Origin: Anabaena sp. UHCC 0204
GTDB lineage: Bacteria > Cyanobacteriota > Cyanobacteriia > Cyanobacteriales > Nostocaceae
Length of the DNA stretch: 64,000 nucleotides
Direction: 5' to 3'
NCBI RefSeq assembly: GCF_009711975.1
Contig: NZ_VIKW01000001.1
Span: 230,824-294,823, forward strand
Shown here in pieces: positions 1 to 8,769 of the stretch; the stretch's first letter is position 1, and the number at the start of each line of letters is the position of its first letter. A program made the translations under genes and the position numbers. The notes under the pieces were generated by a model. The model saw only the letters and a list, made by a program, of their open reading frames with translations, made no database searches and was not told the DNA's origin.

Positions 1-522
1 TTGGGGAATTGTCAAATAGCTATTCCCTTGTTTAAATTTCGGCACAAATAAAGGAATACCATTAAATTGCTGACCTGGTTTACCACCAGAAGTCAAAATA
101 GTTCTAGCCGAATCAACCTGTTGTTTTGCAGGGACTAAGGTAAAAACTACCCCAGAATCTTTTTTCTTGTTATTTTCTACTACTAATTTATAGTAATCTG
201 CCAAAGAAACAGGTCTAACTTGGATAGTGCTTGCTAATTGGGGATTTTCTTTTTTCAGCCGCCCATCTAGGAAACCTTGAGCATCTTTTTTACTAATAAA
301 AAAGCCTATTTGGGAAATAGTCTTAGATTCATTTTTTCTGGAGATAACTACAAATTCTCCTTTAGGATTTGTCAGGGTAAAAACAGGTACTTCCTGTAAA
401 GTTTTTACCACTTGCTCCTGTGGTAAAGCTATTGCTTGCAGATTATTCATACCCGAAATTCCTGCAAACATTACACTTCCTGCAAGACCTAATGTTACGC
501 CCCAACGTACTAATAATTTCAT
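1..522 (-). CDS. Tic22-like family protein (3' part cut by window edge)
   Basis: Reading the minus strand from an ATG at 522 gives a continuous frame of 174 residues that runs off the window, so the C-terminus is missing. It begins MKLLVRWGVTLGLAGSVMFA, a typical signal peptide or membrane anchor, then has the mixed alpha/beta pattern of Tic22 proteins (VPVFTLTNPKGEFVV, IGFFISKKDAQGFLD, GIPLFVPKFKQG). Cyanobacterial Tic22 homologues act in the periplasm or thylakoid lumen and have been linked to outer-membrane biogenesis. A GAGGAG ribosome-binding site precedes the ATG. The family call is from recognisable motifs; the role in this strain is inferred. Confidence 0.75.
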   Translation of the reverse strand, partial: MKLLVRWGVTLGLAGSVMFAGISGMNNLQAIALPQEQVVKTLQEVPVFTLTNPKGEFVVISRKNESKTISQIGFFISKKDAQGFLDGRLKKENPQLASTIQVRPVSLADYYKLVVENNKKKDSGVVFTLVPAKQQVDSARTILTSGGKPGQQFNGIPLFVPKFKQGNSYLTIPQ

Positions 523-1020
523 AATTACTCCTCGTGTCGCTAATTTAATTAATGCCCGTAACTAGACAAATTGTGAGATTTATGGACTAATAGCTGGTTT
601 TAGTTATATAGCAATCCATTGAATTTTTGAAAAACGGATGGTAGCTATTTAGGATCAACTATCAATTGTCAAAATGCAGTTTTTTCAATTCTTTTGGTAG
701 TGATGATATTATCGCCTCTAAAAACTGAATATACCCATTAAAGTTATTTTATTTTTATTTTTGCTTTGATCGTCATTTTCATTACCCCACCTAAAAGCCT
801 GAAAATCCCATTATATGGCCGTCCCTAGTACGGTGAGGACATCAAAGATGATGAAACTCTATCCACAAGAGGGTTTTACTCCAGCAATTCTGACTCTTGC
901 TATATGTCTTCTCCCTGGAGAAGACATATCCTGATATTTTGAAATTGAATTCTATCTTAATGACGCTCTAATTAAATTTAACGTTCCAATAACTTTGCAT
1001 CTCCAATAGCTACGTCATTT
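523..1020. other. Intergenic region with a strong palindrome
   Basis: No convincing gene in about 500 bases. Positions 902-914 and 917-929 are perfect 13-base inverted repeats, with further weaker pairing upstream (about 860-885). The hairpin lies about 90 bases beyond the stop of the Hsp70-like gene and 380 bases upstream of the Tic22-like start. It has no clean T-run on either strand, so it is not a textbook terminator. It could be the end of an unannotated small RNA or a processing site. Confidence 0.4.
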
Positions 1021-4000
1021 TTAGAAAGAAACAGGTTGACTTGGCAACAGATAACTATATGGTTCTTCTAGGGATTGAACGGTACTAGATTTAATGGCAT
1101 CTAAATAACGTAGTAATAACTGGACTTGTTGAGAATTGGGACGATAGGAGAGATTACCTTGTTTTTCAAATAGGGGTGAAGAAACTGTACCTGCTGTGAG
1201 TGGCGCGATCGCTTTGTAGTCAGGATTTTCTTGGGAATTATGGGTAAGCCAAAGGTAATCTGAAGCCGCAGGAATTAAACCTGGTGGTAGTTCACCTTCC
1301 AAGAAAGCTAATAATCGCTGTTGGCAGATGCGGGTATTAATACCACGACTTTCAAATAATTGCAAGACTTCACCAAAGGATAGAGAACGGTTAGGTAATA
1401 ATTTCAACAGTTCCCAAAAGAGGAAATAATCTGTGTATTGTTGTTTAGGTATGTCTAAAACTTGGGAATGCAAAGGTAACATAGTTAAACCTAATGCTAC
1501 TCGACTACAATTGGGAGCGCCATTTTCACCAAGATATAAATCTTGAATAATCTTGGCGTTCGGCAGTTTTTGGCGTAACCAACGGTTAATAGTGCCGACT
1601 GAAGCCACACCACCGCTAAGGACTGCTTGATTAATCGCTTCGGTGGGAATACCACGGGCTACTAATAATTTATTGAGTTCTCGATTTAGACGACGGACAA
1701 AGGGGACAAAAACTTGACTTTCTAAATCTCGGCGTTGTAGTACCCAACGTTGATCAGCGAATTCTAGAGTAAAGGTTTCTTGATGCTGGAGAATCAACTT
1801 CAAAGCTAAAGCAGCATCTAATAAAGCTTGTCCTAGAAGAGAACTTTCTAGACGTTGTTGGAGACGAATACGGGCTTGTGTATCTGGTTCTCCCACTTTA
1901 GGTAGTGTCAAAGCTTCCAATCCTAAACTAGAAAATTGCATTTGGTCTAAACCAGGAATTGAAGGTTGCCAATGCCAAGGATTAGTATTAGCAGATTCAT
2001 TAGGTTGACCAGGTTCACGGGGTTGGCGGGATTTTGGCGGTAGTAATAACTGACAGATAATATCCTGTTCAATGCCTTTACCAGAGTAGGCAAAATTGTG
2101 CAGCATGAAGTCTTTATGTGTCAATTCTCCCAAATTTGCGGGAATATCTACTAAAGTCATTTCTGTAGCGATCGCCCCAATATTGATGGCTAAGGTGTTA
2201 CCGACAAGGGGATAATCGCTAGTTTTTAAAGGTTGTAAACCCTGATTTTGACTAATTTGAATAGATTGGCCATTAGCACTGTCTAATTCTGGCAGCAAAC
2301 TAGCGATCGCTTCTTCAACAAAAAAGATTTGCTGGGGATGAGAGACAAGTTGACTGCTAAGAATCGCTTCCCGGACATTAAAACGATATTGTTCTGTCCA
2401 ACTAGAGGGACAACTACAAATCACACCCGCGATGTTATTAATCACCCTAGAAAAAGTTGGGATATTCATCCCCACTGCATTAGCAATTAAAGCCGGTGTG
2501 GTGCTAGTTTGACTGGATCTGAGTGTTAATAGGAGTTTAGAGAGCGATCGCACTACCCAAATCAAGGGACCTGATGAAAATTCATTTAATTGCAACATTG
2601 GTTCCCATTTTTGTCTTTCTTGTTGATAGGGAACTGCTATTTGTAAATAAGGCTTTAATTGTGCTGAGTAAAGATGATGAGGCACGGATGATTGAGAAAA
2701 CTCTGATCCTCCACTTTTTACCTGATGAGCGGCTGAATTAGTCGGTAAATAAACCTCGGCTGGTAAACGGAAAGATTGCTGAAAAGACGCATTACTAGTT
2801 TGATTTTCTGATGACCAATAAATGGGATAAACTACCAATTGAGATTGATTCAATAAAGCCGCAGAAATTCCCGTTGTTCCTAAATCAATTCCTAAATACC
2901 AAGTCCCATTTAAAGTATCTCTAGGAATAAGATCATTATTTTCCTCCTTGGGAACTGAGATTTGAGGAACAGTAATTGGAGGTTGTTCAATGGTGATTGG
3001 CGATGGTTGAATTGTGCTTACTGACGGGGAAACATTTTCTTCTATTTTTGCTTGTGGTTGAGGAGTATCTACTTTTTCATTAGTAAGTATAGTAACCGCA
3101 TCAGCCTGACTTGTCGGTTCTGTCAATGTAGTTAATGGTTGATCAAAATTAGCTAAATCTTGATCTAATTGTTGCCGTTGTTTGTCATCTAATATAATCT
3201 CTGGAATACCAGAAATATCATCATCTGTCAAAGCTAGTAAATTTTCCTCTGAAGCAGCAATAACGTACTGTTCTGGTGTTGATGTCCTAACTTCTGAATT
3301 CACCTTTTCTGATAATACTTCCAATGCCGGTTGTTCATGGTTAGTATCAACCAATAAATCAGTCAGCACTGTAATTGTATTCTCACTACTTGGCTCTTCC
3401 AGCGATTTCTCTCCTATGACAACTTCTGTGACTGGGATTGTCTCTTCTGGTAAAGATGTAGTTTCAAGTTCTGGTGATTCACCCCAAAGACTTGGTAATA
3501 GCAGCGCATCTTCTGGCGGTTCTGCTGAAGTTGTAGAGGGAGCGATTTCCGGCAGATCAGAAGTAGTCAAATGGCTATTTTCTGGTGTTGATAACTCCTG
3601 ATTAACAACTTTCTCTGCTTCTGGGAGTATGCTGTTACTAGAAAAAGATAAATTTAATTGGCTAACACTTTCCGCATTAAAGAAAGTCGCATAAAGTTCA
3701 TCTACTTCATCTGTACTTTCTAACTGTAATTCACTGGCTAATTGTGGTTGATTTTGTGATAAATCTGTCTCCAAACTAATTGATTCTATTTCCGCAGGAG
3801 GAATTTCTGTTTGCACATCTTCTAAATGTGTTACTGCTTCCACCGGAGGAGACTGAGTTAATAATGGTGAGGCTGTTATTATCTCAGTATTTACATTCAC
3901 AAGATCATGCTCATTAATTAGAGATTGCTGTTGTAAATATTGAGTCAAATTATTTAAAAAATTCGCCATCAACTGTTCACCTTGCATTCCCTGACTGTGC

Positions 4001-4761
4001 ATTTTTGCTAGTGCTTGGGATAAGGACTGATAATAGGTGTTAATATTCCGTTCTAGGGCTTCAAAAACAATATTTACAGTTCCATCTAAAGAAAGCAAGC
4101 GTTGATCTAAATTCCGAGCTAAATTTGCTAACTGTTCTACCCGTTCGGCTGATTCTAAAATAGGTTGAATTGCCGAAGTAACTGCTTCTAAATTTTGCTG
4201 AGTAGGGTTAAATATGGGACTATTATTTGATTTTAAATGTGGCACTAACCGACCCATCAAGACTTCTAAAAATTCAGAAATCATCTGTTCTTGGTTTGCT
4301 AACTGCTGGTTTAAGGAATAGTTTTGCAGTCGCTTTTGTTCTAGTTGTCTAATTTCTTGAATCAGATTTGCTCTTTCTGCCAATAGCTTGGACAACTCTG
4401 CTTGCAAAGGCTGAAGCAAAATGTTAAATTCTTGTTTTAGTTGTGAAGCTTCTAGATTAGTTGGTTCTGGTGGAGATGGAGAAGACTGCAAAACTGGTTG
4501 GAGATCACCCTGTTGGGTGAATTGTGTCAACAGAGAGGAGAATGGTTGTGAGGGTGATGGATTAGTTGTTTCTACGGGCATTTCCGCTTCTGGAACTTTA
4601 TCCTCGCCCAATTGAACCAAAAAGTCACGCACTCGTTGTAAAACCTCTTTTTCCTGTGGTGCTTGGTTAGACAGGAATTTAGAAAGACCTTTACCACTGT
4701 AGGATAGTAAGTGATCAATGTCTGCAATTAGTTGGTTAATTTCATCTGGATGGAAAGTCAC
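1021..4761 (-). CDS. Large Hsp70/actin-like ATPase with long coiled-coil N-terminus
   Basis: 1246 residues. The first 600 are low-complexity and acidic, with a probable coiled coil near residues 105-170 (LLQPLQAELSKLLAERANLI). From about residue 615 comes an actin/Hsp70-type nucleotide-binding fold: phosphate-1 motif YLGIDLGTTGISAALL, a phosphate-2-like segment (NTLAINIGAIATEMTLVDI) and adenosine motif AVLSGGVASVGTINRWL near 1050. The C-terminal 120 residues have no DnaK-like substrate-binding domain that I recognise. This makes it an Hsp70-superfamily ATPase rather than DnaK. Its partner and role are unknown. It is transcribed away from the Crp/Fnr gene at 5217, across a 455-base shared upstream region. 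The start ATG at 4761 lacks a clear Shine-Dalgarno sequence. Confidence 0.7.
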   Translation of the reverse strand: MTFHPDEINQLIADIDHLLSYSGKGLSKFLSNQAPQEKEVLQRVRDFLVQLGEDKVPEAEMPVETTNPSPSQPFSSLLTQFTQQGDLQPVLQSSPSPPEPTNLEASQLKQEFNILLQPLQAELSKLLAERANLIQEIRQLEQKRLQNYSLNQQLANQEQMISEFLEVLMGRLVPHLKSNNSPIFNPTQQNLEAVTSAIQPILESAERVEQLANLARNLDQRLLSLDGTVNIVFEALERNINTYYQSLSQALAKMHSQGMQGEQLMANFLNNLTQYLQQQSLINEHDLVNVNTEIITASPLLTQSPPVEAVTHLEDVQTEIPPAEIESISLETDLSQNQPQLASELQLESTDEVDELYATFFNAESVSQLNLSFSSNSILPEAEKVVNQELSTPENSHLTTSDLPEIAPSTTSAEPPEDALLLPSLWGESPELETTSLPEETIPVTEVVIGEKSLEEPSSENTITVLTDLLVDTNHEQPALEVLSEKVNSEVRTSTPEQYVIAASEENLLALTDDDISGIPEIILDDKQRQQLDQDLANFDQPLTTLTEPTSQADAVTILTNEKVDTPQPQAKIEENVSPSVSTIQPSPITIEQPPITVPQISVPKEENNDLIPRDTLNGTWYLGIDLGTTGISAALLNQSQLVVYPIYWSSENQTSNASFQQSFRLPAEVYLPTNSAAHQVKSGGSEFSQSSVPHHLYSAQLKPYLQIAVPYQQERQKWEPMLQLNEFSSGPLIWVVRSLSKLLLTLRSSQTSTTPALIANAVGMNIPTFSRVINNIAGVICSCPSSWTEQYRFNVREAILSSQLVSHPQQIFFVEEAIASLLPELDSANGQSIQISQNQGLQPLKTSDYPLVGNTLAINIGAIATEMTLVDIPANLGELTHKDFMLHNFAYSGKGIEQDIICQLLLPPKSRQPREPGQPNESANTNPWHWQPSIPGLDQMQFSSLGLEALTLPKVGEPDTQARIRLQQRLESSLLGQALLDAALALKLILQHQETFTLEFADQRWVLQRRDLESQVFVPFVRRLNRELNKLLVARGIPTEAINQAVLSGGVASVGTINRWLRQKLPNAKIIQDLYLGENGAPNCSRVALGLTMLPLHSQVLDIPKQQYTDYFLFWELLKLLPNRSLSFGEVLQLFESRGINTRICQQRLLAFLEGELPPGLIPAASDYLWLTHNSQENPDYKAIAPLTAGTVSSPLFEKQGNLSYRPNSQQVQLLLRYLDAIKSSTVQSLEEPYSYLLPSQPVSF

Positions 4762-5216
4762 GTTAAATTACCTTAGTAAGAAATGTACGTTGATTTGTCA
4801 AGGCTTGACAATTACAGCAACTTTGAGAGTTATTTGGAATTAAGGTATGGAAAACTTGGCTGATTCTATAACCATTTGTGGTAAATTATTGCTTAACTTA
4901 TCTTTATCTGAGATGATGAATGAGAGGAAAAGTACATAGAATATACGGATATTCTCTTTATTAGTTGTCTAGTACATATAATTTCACATCTAAATGTATT
5001 TAGCGATATTAATTGTTAGGTTAATCATGTAGTAGTTCATTCATACTGAGAGAGTAATATTTGTGATAAAAACCCCCAGGTTGACTTTTTTGTGTAACAT
5101 AGTTGAGTTTGATCTCGAAAAACCTCTGTTAAAAGCGGTTGTAGTTTGATAGCGTCAGTTTAAAATAACGATCTTATTGTTGTGATGATAGCAGCTTTAA
5201 TAATCAAGATGTCCTA
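4762..5216. promoter_or_regulatory. Divergent upstream region with a palindromic site
   Basis: This spacer separates the divergent Hsp70-like gene (minus) and Crp/Fnr gene (plus), so it must hold both promoters. Positions 4795-4811 form a perfect 8-1-8 palindrome (TTGTCAAG G CTTGACAA), 34 bases upstream of the Hsp70-like start codon, a plausible operator. I see no other gene here. The binding protein is not identifiable from sequence; an autoregulating Crp/Fnr neighbour is one possibility, but the site does not match the TGTGA-N6-TCACA consensus. Confidence 0.35.
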
Positions 5217-5915
5217 ATGGAAGAACGATATAATACAAACAATACGGCTCACACATGGATGGTTTCATCTCCCTTTTTTCAAGGGTTGCCAGAATCAGGT
5301 GTGGAAAAAGCTCTTGTTCATCTTGTTACGCGCACTCACCCAGCCAATCAAGTAATTTTACTAGAAAATGACTGGGGTGGTTCAGTGTATTTTATTGTAG
5401 ATGGATGGGTAAAAATCCGTACATACAATTTAGATGGGAAAGAAGTAACGCTGAATATTATTGGCAAAGGGGAATTATTTGGGGAAATGGCTGCACTAGA
5501 TGAAGTTCCCCGTTCTACTGATGTCATTACTCTGACTCCGACGATGATTGCGAGTATGCCTGCTCAAGATTTTGTGAATTTGCTGCAAACAGAACCATTA
5601 GCGGGGCTGAGATTGGCACAGTTAATGGCTAGAAGGTTGCGACAAGTTAATAGAAGATTACGGCTGCGAGAATCGGATAGTCAATCACGGGTGGCGGATA
5701 CATTGCTATTTTTGGCTGAGGGACAAGGAAAACAAGGTAATACGGGAACAGAAATCCCTAATTTACCTCATCGGGAATTAAGCAGTTTAAGTGGACTGGC
5801 ACGGGAAACTGTGACAAGAGTGCTGACAAGACTAGAAAAAAAAGGTTTGATTGTGAAGGATCAAGATAGAATTTGTATTCCCGATTGGTCTGCTTTGGAA
5901 AAAACCATAGTTTAA
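5217..5915 (+). CDS. Crp/Fnr-family transcriptional regulator
   Basis: 232 residues, the normal length for the family. An N-terminal cyclic-nucleotide-binding beta barrel spans about residues 20-135 (VYFIVDGWVKIR; GELFGEMAALDEVPRSTDVI) and a C-terminal winged helix about 150-225 has recognition helix LSGLARETVTRVLTRLEKKG. In the barrel the stretch FGEMAALDEVPRSTDV lacks the RSA(T/S) tail of true cAMP binders, so ligand binding is uncertain. It is not NtcA: the recognition helix and surrounding sequence differ. A paralogue lies at 51505-52188 and shares the WVK(I/V)R and GEMA(A/V)LDE segments. The gene is divergent from the Hsp70-like ATPase, and no gene is cotranscribed with certainty downstream because a repeat element follows the stop. 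Confidence 0.9.
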   Translation: MEERYNTNNTAHTWMVSSPFFQGLPESGVEKALVHLVTRTHPANQVILLENDWGGSVYFIVDGWVKIRTYNLDGKEVTLNIIGKGELFGEMAALDEVPRSTDVITLTPTMIASMPAQDFVNLLQTEPLAGLRLAQLMARRLRQVNRRLRLRESDSQSRVADTLLFLAEGQGKQGNTGTEIPNLPHRELSSLSGLARETVTRVLTRLEKKGLIVKDQDRICIPDWSALEKTIV

Positions 5916-5916
5916 T

Positions 5917-6181
5917 TTAAGTAGGTGAACAAAAAAATTTGGCATTGCTGATAGCCTGCGTGGCGATAGCCATATTAGGGTATGAAATTGAAAAATCAAT
6001 GATTTCAAACTCGTACTCTCTGCGCCTCTGCGTGAAACAAAATCATACTCTTAATCAGCAACACCAAAAATTTAAAGGTATGTGAAGAAAAGCAAAGCAA
6101 GCTGAAACTCTTTCCCCCTGCGCCCTGCGCCCTGCTCCCCTGCCTTATCCCCACGACAATTTTTAACACTCACCTACTTAG
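5917..6181. mobile_element. MITE-like element (family A) carrying a nested insertion
   Basis: Terminal inverted repeats TTAAGTAGGTG at 5917-5927 and CACCTACTTAG at 6171-6181. A shorter relative of the same element sits at 58714-58831, with matching internal sequence (AAATTTAAAGGTATGTGAAG and CGACAATTTTTAAC). No transposase is encoded. The 5.9 kb copy is longer because of the insertion at 5939-6067. It fills the spacer between the Crp/Fnr gene and the DUF2232 gene, ending 9 bases before the latter's ATG, so it probably contributes its upstream signals. Confidence 0.7.
5939..6067. mobile_element. Inner MITE-like insertion (family B), about 129 bases
   Basis: Near-perfect terminal inverted repeats: TTGGCATTGCTGAT at 5939-5952 and ATCAGCAACACCAA at 6054-6067 (12 of 14 bases pair). 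Removing it rebuilds AACAAAAAAATTTAAAGG, which matches the uninterrupted AACAGAAAAATTTAAAGG of the 58.7 kb copy. It carries the CTCTGCGCCTCTGCGTGAAA motif common in cyanobacterial spacers. It is non-coding. Confidence 0.65.
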
Positions 6182-6190
6182 TGGTCTTGC

Positions 6191-6901
6191 ATGAGTATTG
6201 TTGATTCCCTACCAGAAGAACCAGAGAAAGATCCATCTCCTGAATCTTCTCCTCAAACTCAATTACAGTCTCAACCTCTGAAAATTGAGAGTACCTTGAG
6301 GCTGGTGGAAACGGCGTTTTTAGCCAGTACGGCTAGTTTGATTTGGTTTATCAACTTTTATTTTCCTTTGGGTCCGGTATTGCGGGTATTTTTTCCTATT
6401 CCCATCGCTTTGGTATATTTGCGTTGGGGTAAACGTGCAGCTTGGATGGCAGCGGTGACTTCTGGGTTGCTGTTGGCTGTGTTAATGGGACCTGTTCGCA
6501 GTTTGTTATTTATCATGCCATTTGGCTTGATGGGTGTGCTGTTAGGGGCAACTTGGTATCGCCGCGTCTCCTGGATTGTTTCTATATCTTTAGGGACCTT
6601 GTTAGGCACTCTGGGGGTATTTTTTAGACTGTGGTTTTTGTCTGTGTTATCGAGTGAAGACTTATGGGTTTATGTGATTAACCAGGTAACGGAAATTATT
6701 GAATGGTTTTTCTTGAAGTTGGAATTGTTGACTACTCCCAATATGTTATTAATTCAACTAGGAGCGATCGCTCTAATTGTGATTAATAATTTTATTTATT
6801 TGTTTATAGTTCATCTGACTGCTTGGTTACTTTTGGATCGATTAGGAAATCCCATTCCTCGTCCACCTCGTTGGGTGCAAGTGTTGATGGATTATGATTA
6901 A
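6191..6901 (+). CDS. DUF2232-type integral membrane protein
   Basis: 236 residues. After a polar, proline-rich N-terminus (1-38) there are about six hydrophobic segments (for example TAFLASTASLIWFINFYF, AVTSGLLLAVLMGPV, LLIQLGAIALIVINNFIYLF). The layout resembles the DUF2232/YybS membrane family, whose function is not established. It overlaps the next gene by eight bases (6894-6901), which implies translational coupling and a shared operon with the CobT-like gene. A role in transporting a cofactor or precursor would fit but is only inference. Confidence 0.7.
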   Translation: MSIVDSLPEEPEKDPSPESSPQTQLQSQPLKIESTLRLVETAFLASTASLIWFINFYFPLGPVLRVFFPIPIALVYLRWGKRAAWMAAVTSGLLLAVLMGPVRSLLFIMPFGLMGVLLGATWYRRVSWIVSISLGTLLGTLGVFFRLWFLSVLSSEDLWVYVINQVTEIIEWFFLKLELLTTPNMLLIQLGAIALIVINNFIYLFIVHLTAWLLLDRLGNPIPRPPRWVQVLMDYD

Positions 6902-7997
6902 TATTTACACCCAAGTTCTCCAGGGGGAAGCATGGTTAAACCGCTATCGCGGTAGTTTACCAATATTTGCTTGTATTTTAGGATTTACAGAAACTGGTTT
7001 AATTCCTGGTATTTCTGCGGCTGGTTTGACTCCAGAAGATCGCCAATATACGGCTTGTGCTGATGGGGAATTTTTATATTATGGTGCTAAACATCAATTT
7101 CAGTATTCTCTCCCCCCTTTGACTTCTGGGGCTTCTCCAGTGCTGATTTCTCGGTCTGTGGTGGCGAATCTCAACATCCCTATTTATTTGTTTAATGCGG
7201 GTTTGGTAAAAACTCCACCTGTACCATTAATTGATTTGGGTGGTGCGCCGGCTAGGTGTTTAAGTCTGGGGGCGGCAATGGATATAAATACGGTTAAACA
7301 TTTATTAGAACAAGGATTGCTTTGGGGTGATCAATTAAGTTCTCAAATCAGTTCACATGGATATTTAATTTTAAGCGAGTGCGTTGTCGGTGGCACAACA
7401 ACAGCTTTGGCAGTTTTAACAGGTTTGGGGATTGATGCTGTCGGTAAAGTTAACAGTAGTCATCCTGTCTGTAATCATCAGCAAAAATGGGATTTGGTGC
7501 AAGCTGGGTTGGCAAAAATGCCCCCGTCAGTTAATCCTTTAGAACTTGTGGCCGCAGTAGGTGATCCCATGCAGGTTGTAGTAGCAGGAATGGCGATCGC
7601 CGCTAGTCGGCGTTGTGGGGTATTATTAGGTGGAGGTACGCAAATGTTAGCAGTTTATGCTTTAATTCAAGCGATCGCTCACACTTATTCTTTATCTTGG
7701 CAACCCGCAGAAATTGTCATTGGTACAACTCGTTGGGTAGCTGAAGATCCTACCGGAGCGACGGTTGATTTAGCCCTGAATCTCGGCAAAAATAATCTTC
7801 CTCCTCTGTTAGGGACACAATTGAGTTTTGCTAATTCTCGATATCCCCAACTTCGAGCTTATGAACAGGGTTTTGTCAAGGAAGGTGTTGGTGCAGGAGC
7901 AGCTTGTATTGCTGCCTCTTTAAGTCAAAATTGGCAGCAAAATCAACTTTTGGCAGTTATTGAAGCTCAACTAGAACAACTTAGCAGCAAGCCCTAA
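6894..7997 (+). CDS. cobT: CobT-like nicotinate mononucleotide phosphoribosyltransferase family protein
   Basis: 367 residues. The sequence matches the cyanobacterial/archaeal CobT-like family (TIGR00303 type): glycine-rich blocks CVVGGTTTALAVLTGLGIDA, GVLLGGGTQMLAVYAL and VKEGVGAGAACIAASLSQ. Classical CobT transfers phosphoribose from nicotinate mononucleotide to dimethylbenzimidazole (or adenine for pseudocobalamin) when the cobamide lower ligand is made. The match to that biochemical role is by family; this branch is less well characterised than Salmonella CobT. The start ATG at 6894 lies inside the upstream gene, and the stop overlaps the convergent small gene at 7994 by four bases. Confidence 0.75.
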   Translation: MINIYTQVLQGEAWLNRYRGSLPIFACILGFTETGLIPGISAAGLTPEDRQYTACADGEFLYYGAKHQFQYSLPPLTSGASPVLISRSVVANLNIPIYLFNAGLVKTPPVPLIDLGGAPARCLSLGAAMDINTVKHLLEQGLLWGDQLSSQISSHGYLILSECVVGGTTTALAVLTGLGIDAVGKVNSSHPVCNHQQKWDLVQAGLAKMPPSVNPLELVAAVGDPMQVVVAGMAIAASRRCGVLLGGGTQMLAVYALIQAIAHTYSLSWQPAEIVIGTTRWVAEDPTGATVDLALNLGKNNLPPLLGTQLSFANSRYPQLRAYEQGFVKEGVGAGAACIAASLSQNWQQNQLLAVIEAQLEQLSSKP

Positions 7998-8371
7998 TTA
8001 ACTCTTTGTCTGAGTAATTGTTCTTCTAATGCAGCAATCCGATGATATGCGGCAGTTAATTGAGTTGTTAGGCGTTGAATTTGGATTTCTGGCGTTATTT
8101 GTCTATCTCTAACTTGATAATTTATTTCTGGATAAACAATACCATCCATGAGGATATCTTTATGCTCCATTACGGCATTGATATTTATTTGCTCCGTTAA
8201 ATCATATACTTGGCTCTGTTTGGTTTCTAGATAGTTTTCTCTGACTGGTAATTTCTCTAAAGATGAATCTGATAAAGCTTCTGATAGCCTCATATCCAGC
8301 CTTTCAATTACTTGATAGATAGCTTCAACTTTCTGGCTTAATGTGAGGATTTGTTTTTCTAATGATTCCAT
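7994..8371 (-). CDS. Small coiled-coil protein of unknown function
   Basis: 125 residues, not recognised. The N-terminus (MESLEKQILTLSQKVEAIYQ) and C-terminus (QIQRLTTQLTAAYHRIAALE) each look like a heptad coiled coil, with a polar middle. No signal peptide or membrane segment. It is convergent with, and overlaps by four bases, the CobT-like gene. The consistent codon use and clean frame suggest a real gene, probably a structural or adaptor protein. Confidence 0.6.
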   Translation of the reverse strand: MESLEKQILTLSQKVEAIYQVIERLDMRLSEALSDSSLEKLPVRENYLETKQSQVYDLTEQININAVMEHKDILMDGIVYPEINYQVRDRQITPEIQIQRLTTQLTAAYHRIAALEEQLLRQRVN

Positions 8372-8769
8372 TTAATACCTGCATCGAAAAATATTTACTC
8401 TATGTTATTCACTTTACTGACTATCTTCGCTATCCTTCTGGATTATTTAACTTTTTATGAATTTTTTGCTCCCGCGATTGTTGTTAAATTTTCAGTTATA
8501 GATATAAATCAATATTATTCATAAGTTAAGCTAGACTTATAATTTGTAGTTATACCTGTAGGAATTACGCAGAAGTCACGAAAGAACGTTCGTAAAGCGT
8601 GTCGAAGACATATCAAGAAGAAACGAACCACGAAGGAACGAAGGACACAAAGAAAAGAGGGTTTAAGAGATATTTTGCGTCAGTCTTCATCTGTATTTGA
8701 AAAATATGTAAATCTCTATTTTCGCTAAAAATGATTTAGGATTGCTATGTTCACTAAATTTCAAAATCA
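8372..8769. other. Intergenic region with degenerate repeat sequence
   Basis: No gene seen. Positions about 8568-8660 hold a direct-repeat-like stretch (ACGAACCACGAAGGAACGAAGGACAC in two overlapping parts) that recurs around 17469-17510 upstream of the AAA ATPase gene. This ACGAAGG-rich sequence is a dispersed cyanobacterial spacer repeat. The remaining sequence is AT-rich and probably contains the promoter of the lipoprotein gene at 8770. Confidence 0.45.

Noticed and set aside
3182-3601. 139-codon plus-strand frame
   Set aside because: It lies wholly inside the Hsp70-like gene on the other strand and its Ser/Gly-rich product mirrors the acidic low-complexity coding sequence.
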